Shown here: positions 7,970 through 16,177 of the stretch, in pieces
Layout: each line of letters opens with the position of its first letter
Position numbering within the stretch: the stretch's first letter is position 1
Assembly: GCA_964489835.1 (NCBI GenBank)
Contig: CAZBBC010000005.1
Span: 1 to 64,000 of the forward strand
Origin: CAZBBC01 sp964489835
GTDB lineage: Bacteria > Calditrichota > Calditrichia > JAJRVZ01
Direction of reading: 5' to 3'
Length of the DNA stretch: 64,000 bases
Translations under genes and position numbers: made by a program
The notes under the pieces: model-generated
Seen by the model: only the letters and a program-made list of their open reading frames with translations
Told to the model about the DNA's origin: nothing
Database searches by the model: none

Positions 7970-10048
7970 TTATGCTTTAATTTCTGCCATTTTTTCCTGT
8001 TCTTCGCGGTCATAACAATATGTGCCACAATTCAGACACCGGGTCGCTTCATACAGTGCGTCTTCATCATCTATGGCGCCTTCTACTTCTTTAAATGTCC
8101 CTAAACGATCTTCAAGTGTCACAATCGGTTCGTAAACTCTGGGTTTTGGCTCGACCCCACTGATCGATTTCAATAATGATTCGGGTATCAAATCGTTTTG
8201 ACGTTCATAGATGGGAGGTATCTGCCCTTCCATCACGAAATAATGGATGGAGCGCGCAGCATATCTCCCCGCCGCAATTGCCTCAACAACTAATCCAGGT
8301 CCTGTAAAGCAATCTCCTCCGGTAAAAACGAAAGGAATGTCAGTTTGCAGTGTTCCTTCTTCGGCATCAATCGTATTCCATCTGGTAAGATTTAGCATTT
8401 TTAAAGACTGGTCACTTTCGATAAAATCATTATCGGGTTTTTGTCCGATCGCTTCAATGATCATGTCACATTTTATAATTTCCTCTGTACCCTCAATAGG
8501 AACCGGTCGCCGTCTTCCACTGGGATCCGGTTCTGCCAGTTTCATCTTTATAACTTCCAGTCCGGAAACTTTTGCTTTGTTTTTTTTAATCTTCTTAGGC
8601 GCACAAAGATATCTGATATTGATACCTTCCTCTTCCGCGGCGATAATTTCTGCCGGATTTGCGGGCATCTCATTTCTTGAGCGGCGATAGACAATGGAAA
8701 CATCTTTCGCACTCATACGTAACGCGCTTCGTGCAGCATCAATGGCTGTATTGCCTCCTCCAATTACGATAACATGATTTCCAATGGTCACATTGCCTCC
8801 ATTTTGAAATCGTTCGAGAAAATTTATTCCGCTGATAATACCTTTGGCATCATGACCCTCGATATCCAATCTGTAATCATTCCAGGCACCGGTTGCAATA
8901 AAAACAGCATCAAATTTTTCAAATTTAAGGTCAGAGAGTGTTTTTGTTTTTCCAAATTCAATATTAGTTTGGGCGATTATTCCCAGTTCCAAAATACCGT
9001 CAATTTCCCAATCCAGCACTTTTTTAGGCAAGCGATATTCCGGTATACCATATCTTAACATACCTCCAAGTTTGGGCATTTTTTCGAAAATCACTACATC
9101 GTGACCCAAACGTCTAAGATAATAGGCTGCTGATAGTCCTGCCGGACCACTTCCAATGACAGCAATTTTCTTTTCTGTGGACGAAGAAACCGGAACTTTT
9201 AATCTTCGGCCAGAATTCATTTCCCAATCGGCCACAAAACGTTTTAAATAGTTAATTGCCACCGGTTCATCTTCGATCGTCCTTCTGCAAGCAAGAGCAC
9301 AGGGTTCAGGACAAACACGACCACAAGTCAATGGTAGGGGATTGTGCTCTTTTATTGTTAATAAGGCCTCCGCATATCTGCCTTGTTTTATATAATGGAT
9401 ATATCTGGGAATGTCGATTTGTGCGGGGCATTTTTGACGACAGGGTGCCAAGCACTCCGTATATTGATTCCAGTGTAGTATTTTTGATTTTTCAGAAATA
9501 AGTGAAATAATCCCTTTTGGACAAGCACGTACACATTCTCCGCACCCAACACATTTGTCGGGATTAAAAACAGGTAAATTAGTCTCACCCATCTCTATTG
9601 CCCCGAATTTACATGCATTTACACAGGTTCCTAATCCGATACAACCATGATCACACTTAATGGGACCATTATAAAACAACAGGGCTGCCCTGCAGTCATC
9701 AAAACCCAGATAATTATATTTCTTCAGAGAACGAATACCTCCCCGGCAATCAGGTATGGCAATTTCCGGTTCACTTTCAACAATGGACATACCCAGATAC
9801 TCTGCGATCCGAGTAGCAACCTCTGTTTGTCCTACCACACAGACATTGGCCGGTGCTTCACCCTTAATGATTGCCTCGGCACAGCTATTACAACCGGCAT
9901 ATCCACATCCGCCACAATTGGCACCAGGAAGAATATTTAATACGCCCTTGATTCTGGGGTCTTCTTCAACATGAAAAATTCTGGAGGCAATACATAAAAT
10001 CATTGCTGCAATAGATCCGATACCGGATAAAATTAATACAGGTAACAT
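7970..10048 (-). CDS. rnfB: RnfB fused to a GltD/NfnB-like FAD-NAD(P) oxidoreductase
   Basis: 692 residues against roughly 180-330 for ordinary RnfB. N-terminal TM helix ~5-23; RnfB cluster C45-x2-C48-x4-C53-x16-C70; two [4Fe-4S] ferredoxin motifs (C132/C136/C142/C146 and C166/C169/C172/C176). From ~195 it becomes a glutamate-synthase small-subunit-like module: Cys-rich N-domain (C199, C203, C207, C242, C246, C250, C254), FAD motif GSGPAG at 299-304, a second dinucleotide motif VIGGGNTAIDAA near 432-444, and a closing flavin motif GGDCFTGPGLVVEAI. A last pair of Cys (CLNCGTYC) ends it. So the ferredoxin-side subunit carries its own FAD/NAD(P)H site. It is the last rnf gene, 77 bp after rnfA. 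Confidence 0.93.
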   Translation of the reverse strand: MLPVLILSGIGSIAAMILCIASRIFHVEEDPRIKGVLNILPGANCGGCGYAGCNSCAEAIIKGEAPANVCVVGQTEVATRIAEYLGMSIVESEPEIAIPDCRGGIRSLKKYNYLGFDDCRAALLFYNGPIKCDHGCIGLGTCVNACKFGAIEMGETNLPVFNPDKCVGCGECVRACPKGIISLISEKSKILHWNQYTECLAPCRQKCPAQIDIPRYIHYIKQGRYAEALLTIKEHNPLPLTCGRVCPEPCALACRRTIEDEPVAINYLKRFVADWEMNSGRRLKVPVSSSTEKKIAVIGSGPAGLSAAYYLRRLGHDVVIFEKMPKLGGMLRYGIPEYRLPKKVLDWEIDGILELGIIAQTNIEFGKTKTLSDLKFEKFDAVFIATGAWNDYRLDIEGHDAKGIISGINFLERFQNGGNVTIGNHVIVIGGGNTAIDAARSALRMSAKDVSIVYRRSRNEMPANPAEIIAAEEEGINIRYLCAPKKIKKNKAKVSGLEVIKMKLAEPDPSGRRRPVPIEGTEEIIKCDMIIEAIGQKPDNDFIESDQSLKMLNLTRWNTIDAEEGTLQTDIPFVFTGGDCFTGPGLVVEAIAAGRYAARSIHYFVMEGQIPPIYERQNDLIPESLLKSISGVEPKPRVYEPIVTLEDRLGTFKEVEGAIDDEDALYEATRCLNCGTYCYDREEQEKMAEIKA

Positions 10049-10125
10049 ATTTGTATCTCATTTTGGTTTTAATTGTTACAATAATGTTCACTAATTTATA
10101 TTTATAAAATGCGCCTTATTTTTTT

Positions 10126-10701
10126 TCAACCTGCCATACCTTTAAAGCCCAGAAAAGCTAAGGACATAATCCCTGCCGTTACCAGAGCAATAGCCGTTCC
10201 TTGCATCGGTTTGGGAACCGGTGAGATAAGAAGTCGCTGTCTCAGACTGGCAAAAAGAATAAGTGCCAGAGAAAATCCCAGTGCACTGGCGGTCGAAAAA
10301 ACTAACATCTCAAGAAAGTTCAGGTCTTGTTTTATATTCAATAATGCGATCCCCATAACAGCGCAATTGGTAGTTATTAATGGTAAATAAATTCCCAGGG
10401 CATTATAGAGTACTTTGCTTTTCTTTTTTAAAACGATTTCGACAAATTGTACCAATGATGCGATAATTAATATGAATACAAGGGTCATGATAAATTCAAT
10501 ATGATAAACTACCAGAATATATTTATAGACAATCCATGTGAAAACAGATGCCAGAACGGCAACAAATATTACTGATGTTCCCATACCAATAGAAGTAGAA
10601 AGTTTTTTTGACACACCACAAAAGGGGCAGTTACCAAGATACTGGGCCAATAATATGTTGTTAACAAAAATTGCACTGAGTGCAATCATAATTAAATCCA
10701 C
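10126..10701 (-). CDS. rnfA: Rnf electron transport complex subunit A
   Basis: A 191-residue integral membrane subunit with six predicted TM helices and the typical N-terminus I-F-V-N-N-I-L-L-A-Q-Y-L-G-N-C-P-F. The Cys in LGNCPFCGVS and a second Cys in TTNCAVMG are the pair that, with RnfE, binds a membrane [2Fe-2S] cluster. Both motifs sit at the expected helix positions. The start is GTG at 10701, supported by GAGG 6 nt upstream; the stop of rnfE is 9 bp before. Confidence 0.95.
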   Translation of the reverse strand: MDLIMIALSAIFVNNILLAQYLGNCPFCGVSKKLSTSIGMGTSVIFVAVLASVFTWIVYKYILVVYHIEFIMTLVFILIIASLVQFVEIVLKKKSKVLYNALGIYLPLITTNCAVMGIALLNIKQDLNFLEMLVFSTASALGFSLALILFASLRQRLLISPVPKPMQGTAIALVTAGIMSLAFLGFKGMAG

Positions 10702-10710
10702 GACACACCT

Positions 10711-11322
10711 CTAAGTTTGTAAAAAATTTTCGCCTCTTTTCAGACTCCAGGCATTCATTAATCCCAACAATACCCCCAGACATAAAAAAGCTCCGGGTGC
10801 TTTTACCATAAAAACAAAGGGTTCAAAACTGTCACCAAATATTAATATTGAAAAAATACTTCCGGCACCCAGAACCTCCCGGATAATTCCTACCATTGTA
10901 AGTGAGAGGGTATATCCTAATCCGATACTAAATCCATCAGCGATTGAAAGATGCACCGGATTCTTTGAGGCAAAAGCCTCAGCACGACCTAAAATTATGC
11001 AGTTAACTACGATTAAAGGTATAAAAATGCCCAATTGCTGAGACAGCGAGAAGAAGTATGCTTTCATAATCAGTTCTACTGATACAACCAGTCCGGCAAT
11101 AATAACAATATAACTGGCGATCCTGATTCTATCTGGTATAACTTTCCTTAAAATGGATATCAACATATTAGAAAACACAAGAACAAATGTTGCGGCTATC
11201 CCCATTCCCAGTCCATTCTCTGCACTTGACGTCACGGCGAGTGCCGGACATAAACCCAATACCAGACGAAATGGAGGTAAATCTTTCCAAAATCCATGAA
11301 TTAATGTTTCTCTAAAAGTCAT
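10711..11322 (-). CDS. rnfE: Rnf electron transport complex subunit E
   Basis: A 203-residue six-TM subunit homologous to RnfA. It has the paired Cys segments LGLCPALAVT and VVNCIILGRAEAFA that mirror those of RnfA. The frame stays open upstream to 11436, but the ATG at 11322 is chosen: the RnfE family begins with an F-x-x-G-F/W-x-x-x-P-P-F-R-L-V-L-G-L-C-P pattern that starts right there, and the longer form would overlap rnfG by 95 nt. A GGGAG lies ~10 nt upstream. It follows rnfG by 19 bp. Confidence 0.93.
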   Translation of the reverse strand: MTFRETLIHGFWKDLPPFRLVLGLCPALAVTSSAENGLGMGIAATFVLVFSNMLISILRKVIPDRIRIASYIVIIAGLVVSVELIMKAYFFSLSQQLGIFIPLIVVNCIILGRAEAFASKNPVHLSIADGFSIGLGYTLSLTMVGIIREVLGAGSIFSILIFGDSFEPFVFMVKAPGAFLCLGVLLGLMNAWSLKRGENFLQT

Positions 11323-11341
11323 CCTAACGCATCTCCCTGGA

Positions 11342-11950
11342 TCAATGAATGTTTTTACGGTTACTATCATTTTCAATAAAGGATAAGATCTCTTTCTCGT
11401 TATCCTGTAATAATTTAATGATCCCATTGGTTGCATTTATAACGGCTTGCGAGGAATAAGTAGCGCCCGAGATACCATCAATTTGTCCCCCCGTGGACCT
11501 GAGTTCCACCGTTTTATCGATAGATATATTCTTCCATTGTTTTCTAAAAGTAATATTTTCTATCCTGGAGCCGACTCCGGGCGTTTCAGAATGTTGAATT
11601 ATTTCCAGGCCTATGAGTTTTCTTGATTGAAGGTCAACACCAATCATAACCAGAACATCTCCTCCATAACCGCCTTTTCCTATGCGTTCTATCCCGAGTT
11701 TTTTAAAATTCTGATTGTCCAGAATATAAAATATTGGTATTTGATCATTCCCTCTATGATATAAGATTTTGTGTTTTAATAGTTCCTGCGCTGGTTGACT
11801 AAACAGGCGGTTGAGGGCGGGTCCTCTGATAAAAAGATCGACTTGCATTTCAATTTGTGGTGATAATTGGGTTTGCAATATTTGCAACGTACCCGCTGTT
11901 CCGGCACAAATCAGAGTTAATACCAGTACTAATTTAAAGAGATCACGCAT
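11342..11950 (-). CDS. rnfG: Rnf electron transport complex subunit G
   Basis: A 202-residue single-TM subunit with a periplasmic FMN-binding domain. TM ~5-25. The flavinylation motif SGATY is intact at 161-165, so Thr164 is expected to carry covalent FMN, attached by an ApbE transferase whose gene is not in the window. The upstream T-P-G-V/E-T-P-G-x-G-x-R-I stretch (around 127-135) is typical of the family. It overlaps the rnfD stop by 8 nt. Confidence 0.94.
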   Translation of the reverse strand: MRDLFKLVLVLTLICAGTAGTLQILQTQLSPQIEMQVDLFIRGPALNRLFSQPAQELLKHKILYHRGNDQIPIFYILDNQNFKKLGIERIGKGGYGGDVLVMIGVDLQSRKLIGLEIIQHSETPGVGSRIENITFRKQWKNISIDKTVELRSTGGQIDGISGATYSSQAVINATNGIIKLLQDNEKEILSFIENDSNRKNIH

Positions 11951-12914
11951 TTTGTCTGACCTCCACGCCCTGTATTTTAGGTGTGATTGCGTCTAAAAGG
12001 GGATTACATAGATTTATAAGCAGAATTGTATAAGCAATGCCGTCATAATAGACCGAAAAGGAGCGGATGATCACCAATAAACAACCACCTAATAGACCAT
12101 AAAGCAGCATAGGAATATTATTAACCGGAGATGTTGTATGTTCGGTGGCTAAAAAAAATGCTGCGAAGACAGTACTCCCTGAGAGTAGATGAAAATGTGC
12201 TGAAGTAAATTTTTCACTGTCTACCAAGCACAAAATTATTGCCATTATAAAAACACCTGATAAAAACGAAAGCGGGATATGCCAGGTTATTTCTTTCATC
12301 AGTAATAAAAATATTCCGCCTATTAATAACCATATAACCATAGCATTGCCAAGACCGGCAACCTGGTTTCCTAAGATAAGATCACCCGGTGAAAAAACCT
12401 GCTCCGCACTATTTCCCAATGTTTTAATCAACCGGAGTGGTTCGATCATTTTAATCCCCCAGTCTTTACCGATAACAGATAATGTATAGTCGAATCTGGA
12501 AGGCCAGGATGCGCTCAACATGGCCACTGTGAGAAGAACAGGATGTACGGGATAGGAGCCAAGTCCACCGTAGATTTTTTTGCCGAAAATAATCATGATA
12601 AAACAAGCGATGAATACTAACCACCAGGGCGAATTTCCCGGTAGAAATAAAGCCAGTATGACTGCCAGAGTGACGCTGCTCCAATTACCCGTGTCGTCCT
12701 TTGAGGGAAAAAATTTATTTGTTAATGCGTCCAGAGTTACTGAAAAAGCGATACAAAGAGCCACAATGTATAGAGCTTCAAACTTCCATTTGTAAAGGCT
12801 GGCCAGTAATGCCGGTAACAGTGCTATCAACCAGATTTTTTGAGTTTTGGAAATCGCGCTCCCATCTCTCCAGTGTGGACTGGCTGCTACATTCAATTTG
12901 TGATTTATATTCAT
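11943..12914 (-). CDS. rnfD: Rnf electron transport complex subunit D, atypical flavin site
   Basis: A 323-residue polytopic membrane subunit with the family's N-terminal S-P-H motif (12-14) and the helix I-A-L-L-P-A-L-L-A-S; the late motif SGSTVFAAFFLATE (245-258) is also typical. In the region where RnfD proteins normally carry the covalent-FMN motif (A-T-P-L type), this protein reads M-I-E-P-L (156-160), with Glu158 where Thr would be. The alignment is from memory, so flavin loss is an inference. The ATG at 12914 is preceded by GAGAGG at 5 nt and lies 137 nt inside rnfC. The SPH motif falls in the overlap, so a later start is unlikely. Confidence 0.93.
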   Translation of the reverse strand: MNINHKLNVAASPHWRDGSAISKTQKIWLIALLPALLASLYKWKFEALYIVALCIAFSVTLDALTNKFFPSKDDTGNWSSVTLAVILALFLPGNSPWWLVFIACFIMIIFGKKIYGGLGSYPVHPVLLTVAMLSASWPSRFDYTLSVIGKDWGIKMIEPLRLIKTLGNSAEQVFSPGDLILGNQVAGLGNAMVIWLLIGGIFLLLMKEITWHIPLSFLSGVFIMAIILCLVDSEKFTSAHFHLLSGSTVFAAFFLATEHTTSPVNNIPMLLYGLLGGCLLVIIRSFSVYYDGIAYTILLINLCNPLLDAITPKIQGVEVRQNA

Positions 12915-14184
12915 CTTGCCTCTCAGTATATTTTTTTGATAGTTGTATCAATTGTACCAGTGGGCGATGTGCCGGGCAAACATAGGCACATAACCCACAT
13001 TCATTACAAGCCTCCGGGTGAAGATCAAAAAGATCCAAAAATCTGTTATATTCTGCGAATCGTCCGATAAGATGTACCTGGAGATTTACAGGACAAATCC
13101 GGGTGCACTTTCCACAATTAATACATGTTAAATTCACCTCACTGGGGATTTTCTCTTCTTCAAGGAGATAAAGGCCATGGCTGGTTTTTGTCAATGGTGT
13201 TAGATCTGTATATTGGGCAATTCCCTTCATGGGCCCACCAACCAGTATTTTCGAATAAGATGTGACACTAAGTCCCAAGGAATGAAGTACATGACGTATC
13301 GTTGTCCCAATCGGAATTCGCACCGTATATGGTTTAGGAATATTCGTTCCGGAAATTGTTAAATATTTATATATAAAGGGTTGATTTTTATTCAACGCTT
13401 TACAAAGATTAAATAGATATTCAACGGATATTACGCCAATACCATAGGCTCTGTAAGGCTGTGTATTCTGAATGTTCATTTTTGTTATCTTGGGCACGGT
13501 AAGAGCCTCAATACGGTCCCGATAGTTCCTTGAAAGACTGATTACCTCTACTAAATGTCCGAATTTCTTTTGGGCAAAATCAAACAGGTATTCCGGTACT
13601 GTAAGATAAACTTCAGCCCGAGGCGCAAGATGGGAAATACTTTTTAATCCTTCCAGTATCGTATCCACTTCTTGTTCCAGGAGCAGTTCAAAGACAAAAA
13701 CACCAGGCTCTTCATTCACACCCTTAATGATGATTTTTTTTAGCCGTGGGAAATTATCATCAATTTCTTCGTGGTGAAATCGGCCAGGGGTTGTCCACGG
13801 TGAAATCACACCTAAAGATTTCAATTTTGGTATCAGGGGTAAATCTGTCTTTTCCCCATTAGGGATTTGATCTTGCGGATTGCATATATCATTTCTCCGG
13901 ATCAGAATAGCGGGTACATGAAAGCTCCTGGCGGTCCAGACGGAGAGGATATCTTCGACGACACCATTGATCGGACTGTGAACACACAGTCCCAAATTGG
14001 ATTCGCCGATGATCTGATTTTTATATACTTGCTCACCGATCTGTACGGTAGGTTTGTGCAATATCTGTCCCGGATATTCGAGGGGGAGTACAATATAATC
14101 CGGATTCGGAATATGTAGAATCTTTTTTTCCCATTTATCATAATGGGGAACCGTTCCTAAAGGCTTCGAGATGATATTAAGCAT
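12778..14184 (-). CDS. rnfC: Rnf electron transport complex subunit C, divergent catalytic region
   Basis: A 468-residue RnfC: N-terminal barrel-sandwich part (1-110), central Rossmann-like region, SLBB-type VGGPMKG at 315-321, and two [4Fe-4S] motifs, C354/C357/C360/C364 and C393/C396/C399/C403. The segments that bind FMN and NADH in ordinary RnfC are not recognisable. The G-x-G-G-A-x-F-P loop is replaced by GVISPWTTPG (125-134), the N-A-A-E-C-E-P-Y stretch by KGVNEEPGVF, and the Y-P-Q-G-G/A-E-K-Q-L-I stretch by RNYRDRIEALTV. The last 45 codons are read in a second frame over the start of rnfD. The second gene downstream of the octaheme cytochrome start, it is preceded by AAGG at 9 nt. Confidence 0.92.
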   Translation of the reverse strand: MLNIISKPLGTVPHYDKWEKKILHIPNPDYIVLPLEYPGQILHKPTVQIGEQVYKNQIIGESNLGLCVHSPINGVVEDILSVWTARSFHVPAILIRRNDICNPQDQIPNGEKTDLPLIPKLKSLGVISPWTTPGRFHHEEIDDNFPRLKKIIIKGVNEEPGVFVFELLLEQEVDTILEGLKSISHLAPRAEVYLTVPEYLFDFAQKKFGHLVEVISLSRNYRDRIEALTVPKITKMNIQNTQPYRAYGIGVISVEYLFNLCKALNKNQPFIYKYLTISGTNIPKPYTVRIPIGTTIRHVLHSLGLSVTSYSKILVGGPMKGIAQYTDLTPLTKTSHGLYLLEEEKIPSEVNLTCINCGKCTRICPVNLQVHLIGRFAEYNRFLDLFDLHPEACNECGLCAYVCPAHRPLVQLIQLSKKYTERQDEYKSQIECSSQSTLERWERDFQNSKNLVDSTVTGITGQPLQMEV

Positions 14185-14202
14185 TGATAAGAACCTTATT
14201 AT

Positions 14203-14829
14203 TTATTTTAGGTGACACCTATTGCAGGATATTTTTCCTTCACTATCAAAAAAAATATCCTGATTGTTTTTTTTATGACAGGTATTGCATTGGCTATGAT
14301 AAATATCACTAATATTTTTTGGCTGGTGACAACCGGTACACTGATGTCCTTCAATATCCTGCATTTCATCATGTGTTAACAATTCGGGAGTGTAATTTGA
14401 ATCATGACATTCTATACATTTGATATCTGAACTCTCAAAATCTTCGCCATTGGAGTGACAAAAACGACAGTTCTCTGGTTTTTTAGATTCGTCAGTCCTA
14501 TGACACCCGGTACAGGTATGTTCTTCAATATCCTTCAATTCCGTATGTATAAAATCTTCTTCACTAAAATCATCATCATGACATTCAGAACAGGATGTTC
14601 TTTCATCAGAGAAAATTATATTATGATGGCAGTCGGCACAGTTTTCAGTTGTTTTGATATGCTTTTTATGTTCAAATAATATATCTCCGGCTGTAGACCT
14701 AAGATAAAAGCGATCGGAAGATTCCAGGGCATCCTGATAGAAGAATCCAGCGATTCCTATTAAATAGGCGACCAGTGTTAAACTATATAATGAAATCGAT
14801 CTTATGTGTTTTGTCTTTTTACCATTCAT
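14203..14829 (-). CDS. Membrane-anchored octaheme c-type cytochrome of the Rnf operon
   Basis: 208 residues with an N-terminal anchor helix (~10-31) and eight CXXCH haem-binding sites at residues 64, 80, 106, 121, 138, 164, 181 and 202, spaced like class III (c3/c7-type) multihaem cytochromes. It should sit on the outer face of the inner membrane. Gene order cytochrome-rnfC-D-G-E-A-B is the one known from Desulfovibrio. The frame is open further upstream, but the ATG at 14829 is taken because the signal anchor begins there and the longer form would lie over the preceding gene; the two overlap by 11 nt. It probably exchanges electrons with the Rnf complex. Confidence 0.9.
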   Translation of the reverse strand: MNGKKTKHIRSISLYSLTLVAYLIGIAGFFYQDALESSDRFYLRSTAGDILFEHKKHIKTTENCADCHHNIIFSDERTSCSECHDDDFSEEDFIHTELKDIEEHTCTGCHRTDESKKPENCRFCHSNGEDFESSDIKCIECHDSNYTPELLTHDEMQDIEGHQCTGCHQPKNISDIYHSQCNTCHKKNNQDIFFDSEGKISCNRCHLK

Positions 14830-15277
14830 CGCTTTCTTCCAACATGATGCGTTTTTCGCGTTCCGGTGATAAACTATGCCAGTGACATCCAAGTCGCATA
14901 CAAATATAAAAGGGGACTCTGAGGGTTGTACTACCAATAAGTATGCTGGCGACATTCGATTTACAGCGGGCACACTTTTTTTCTGTGATTACCAGGGAGG
15001 TATGGCAGAGAGGACATCTCAGGTCGGACAGTTCGGTTCCTTCCTGCAGATTCAAATCCGTTCTGTGTTCGAATACATTTAAATAAGGGCTTAATTCAAT
15101 TTGGCCAATTCTGTCCTGTGGAGATAAAAATTCTAATATCAATTTGCTATCCTTTGTTAATTCTTTGGAGCAGTAAGGACAGTAAGACTTTAAATATGTT
15201 CCGCTTTTAATTTTGACACGCTCATTATATTTATGTTGTCGCCAAAAAAGGCCTTCCCAGGTATCCTGTTTCTTCAT
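14819..15277 (-). CDS. Zinc-ribbon protein of unknown function at head of Rnf operon
   Basis: A 152-residue soluble protein with four cysteine pairs (CPYC, CPLC, CARC and a terminal C-x4-C-H-x-H in ICMRLGCHWH). It probably binds two zinc or iron ions. No enzyme domain is recognised. The ATG at 15277 is preferred to the GTG at 15286 because GAGG lies 8 nt upstream of it. It overlaps the octaheme cytochrome gene by 11 nt and so is almost surely co-transcribed with the rnf genes; a role in assembly or regulation of the complex is a guess only. Confidence 0.75.
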   Translation of the reverse strand: MKKQDTWEGLFWRQHKYNERVKIKSGTYLKSYCPYCSKELTKDSKLILEFLSPQDRIGQIELSPYLNVFEHRTDLNLQEGTELSDLRCPLCHTSLVITEKKCARCKSNVASILIGSTTLRVPFYICMRLGCHWHSLSPEREKRIMLEESDEW

Positions 15278-15403
15278 TGTTTGCACCTCATTTTATTCTC
15301 AGAGAACAAAAACTTAGAAATCGGTTGGTACTAATATATGTTTGATACTGATCATTAGAATCTTCTTATCTTAATTTGGTTATAGCTTTGCCTGGTTAAT
15401 GAT

Positions 15404-15772
15404 TTAACGGGTATCGAGCCAATAGCAATCTGATCTTAAATTTTCCAGGTAATATTTATGTATGGAATCCATCAATGGTTTTATAGCAGATATTGCAACG
15501 CCGTTTAATTGGATTAGAGCCAAAGATGCCGCGCCTATGATTTCTTCTTGACTAATACCATCATTCAATGCGATTTTGATACTCCGGTCAGTAAATCCGT
15601 AAGGCTGGTGAGAAATAGCGAGGGCGATGTTTATTAAGTCTTTAGTTTTTACATCCAAATGAGAGGCCTGATCTAAAGCATTTTTAAAAAGCTTTATGGC
15701 CCCCTCTTGTTCCGGCGTCTCCCCATTTAGTTTATCCAAATCGCGGACAATCTTTTTAATCACTTTTTTCAT
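15404..15772 (-). CDS. Carboxymuconolactone decarboxylase/AhpD-like protein without the redox cysteines
   Basis: A 122-residue all-helical protein with the CMD family outline: L-D-V-K-T-K-D-L-I-N-I-A-L-A, then G-I-S-Q-E-E-I-I-G-A-A-S-L-A. In redox-active members a C-x2-C-x3-H lies between those segments; here it reads HQPYGFTDRSIK, with no Cys at all. So peroxidase-type chemistry like AhpD is not expected. The ATG at 15772 has GGAG 6 nt upstream and is preferred to the GTG at 15784. It precedes the rnf operon by 126 bp and may be on the same transcript. Confidence 0.75.
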   Translation of the reverse strand: MKKVIKKIVRDLDKLNGETPEQEGAIKLFKNALDQASHLDVKTKDLINIALAISHQPYGFTDRSIKIALNDGISQEEIIGAASLALIQLNGVAISAIKPLMDSIHKYYLENLRSDCYWLDTR

Positions 15773-15784
15773 TTTTAACTCCAC

Positions 15785-16177
15785 CTTAATACATTCTGAA
15801 TTACATATTTAGATATCAAATACCAGGCCAAGAAACAAATATTAGGTTAACTGATATAATAATAAATAGTTAGGAAAATGGGCAGGGGGGATAATGTTGT
15901 TGAGATGCAATATTGCTACTTAATTTAATTGCAATTGCGCAATATATTATTGTATCTGTCAGCATTATGAATGGTATGATTATTGGAAAATCGTAATAAC
16001 AGGCTTTCTGTCGACTCAAAATTAATTACAATTATCTTGGCATAAATATTGTTTCTTTTTGTAGAGAAAAATTTACAGGTAATATCAAAAGTTGTATTAA
16101 AACTAGAATAAAGAATGAAACAACCCCTAGCCCGCGGTGGTTTTTTACAGTACCATTTAAAGAAATAGGAGATAGAT
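15785..16177. promoter_or_regulatory. Divergent control region between the CMD-like and RsbRD_N-like genes
   Basis: A 393-bp non-coding region with two dyads, ATGCAATATTGCTA (15905-15918) and TTGCAATTGCGCAA (15929-15942), 24 bp apart. About 100 bp further on is TTGGCATAAATATTGT (16037-16052), a -24/-12-like element with correct 10-bp spacing but GT in place of GC at -12. It points to the + strand gene at 16178. The layout resembles that at 4596-4766, but the promoter is weaker. A short frame through it on the - strand is not taken as a gene. Confidence 0.4.

Noticed and set aside
11323..11436. N-terminal extension of RnfE
   Set aside because: It would overlap rnfG by 95 nt and is not family-like; the ATG at 11322 fits.
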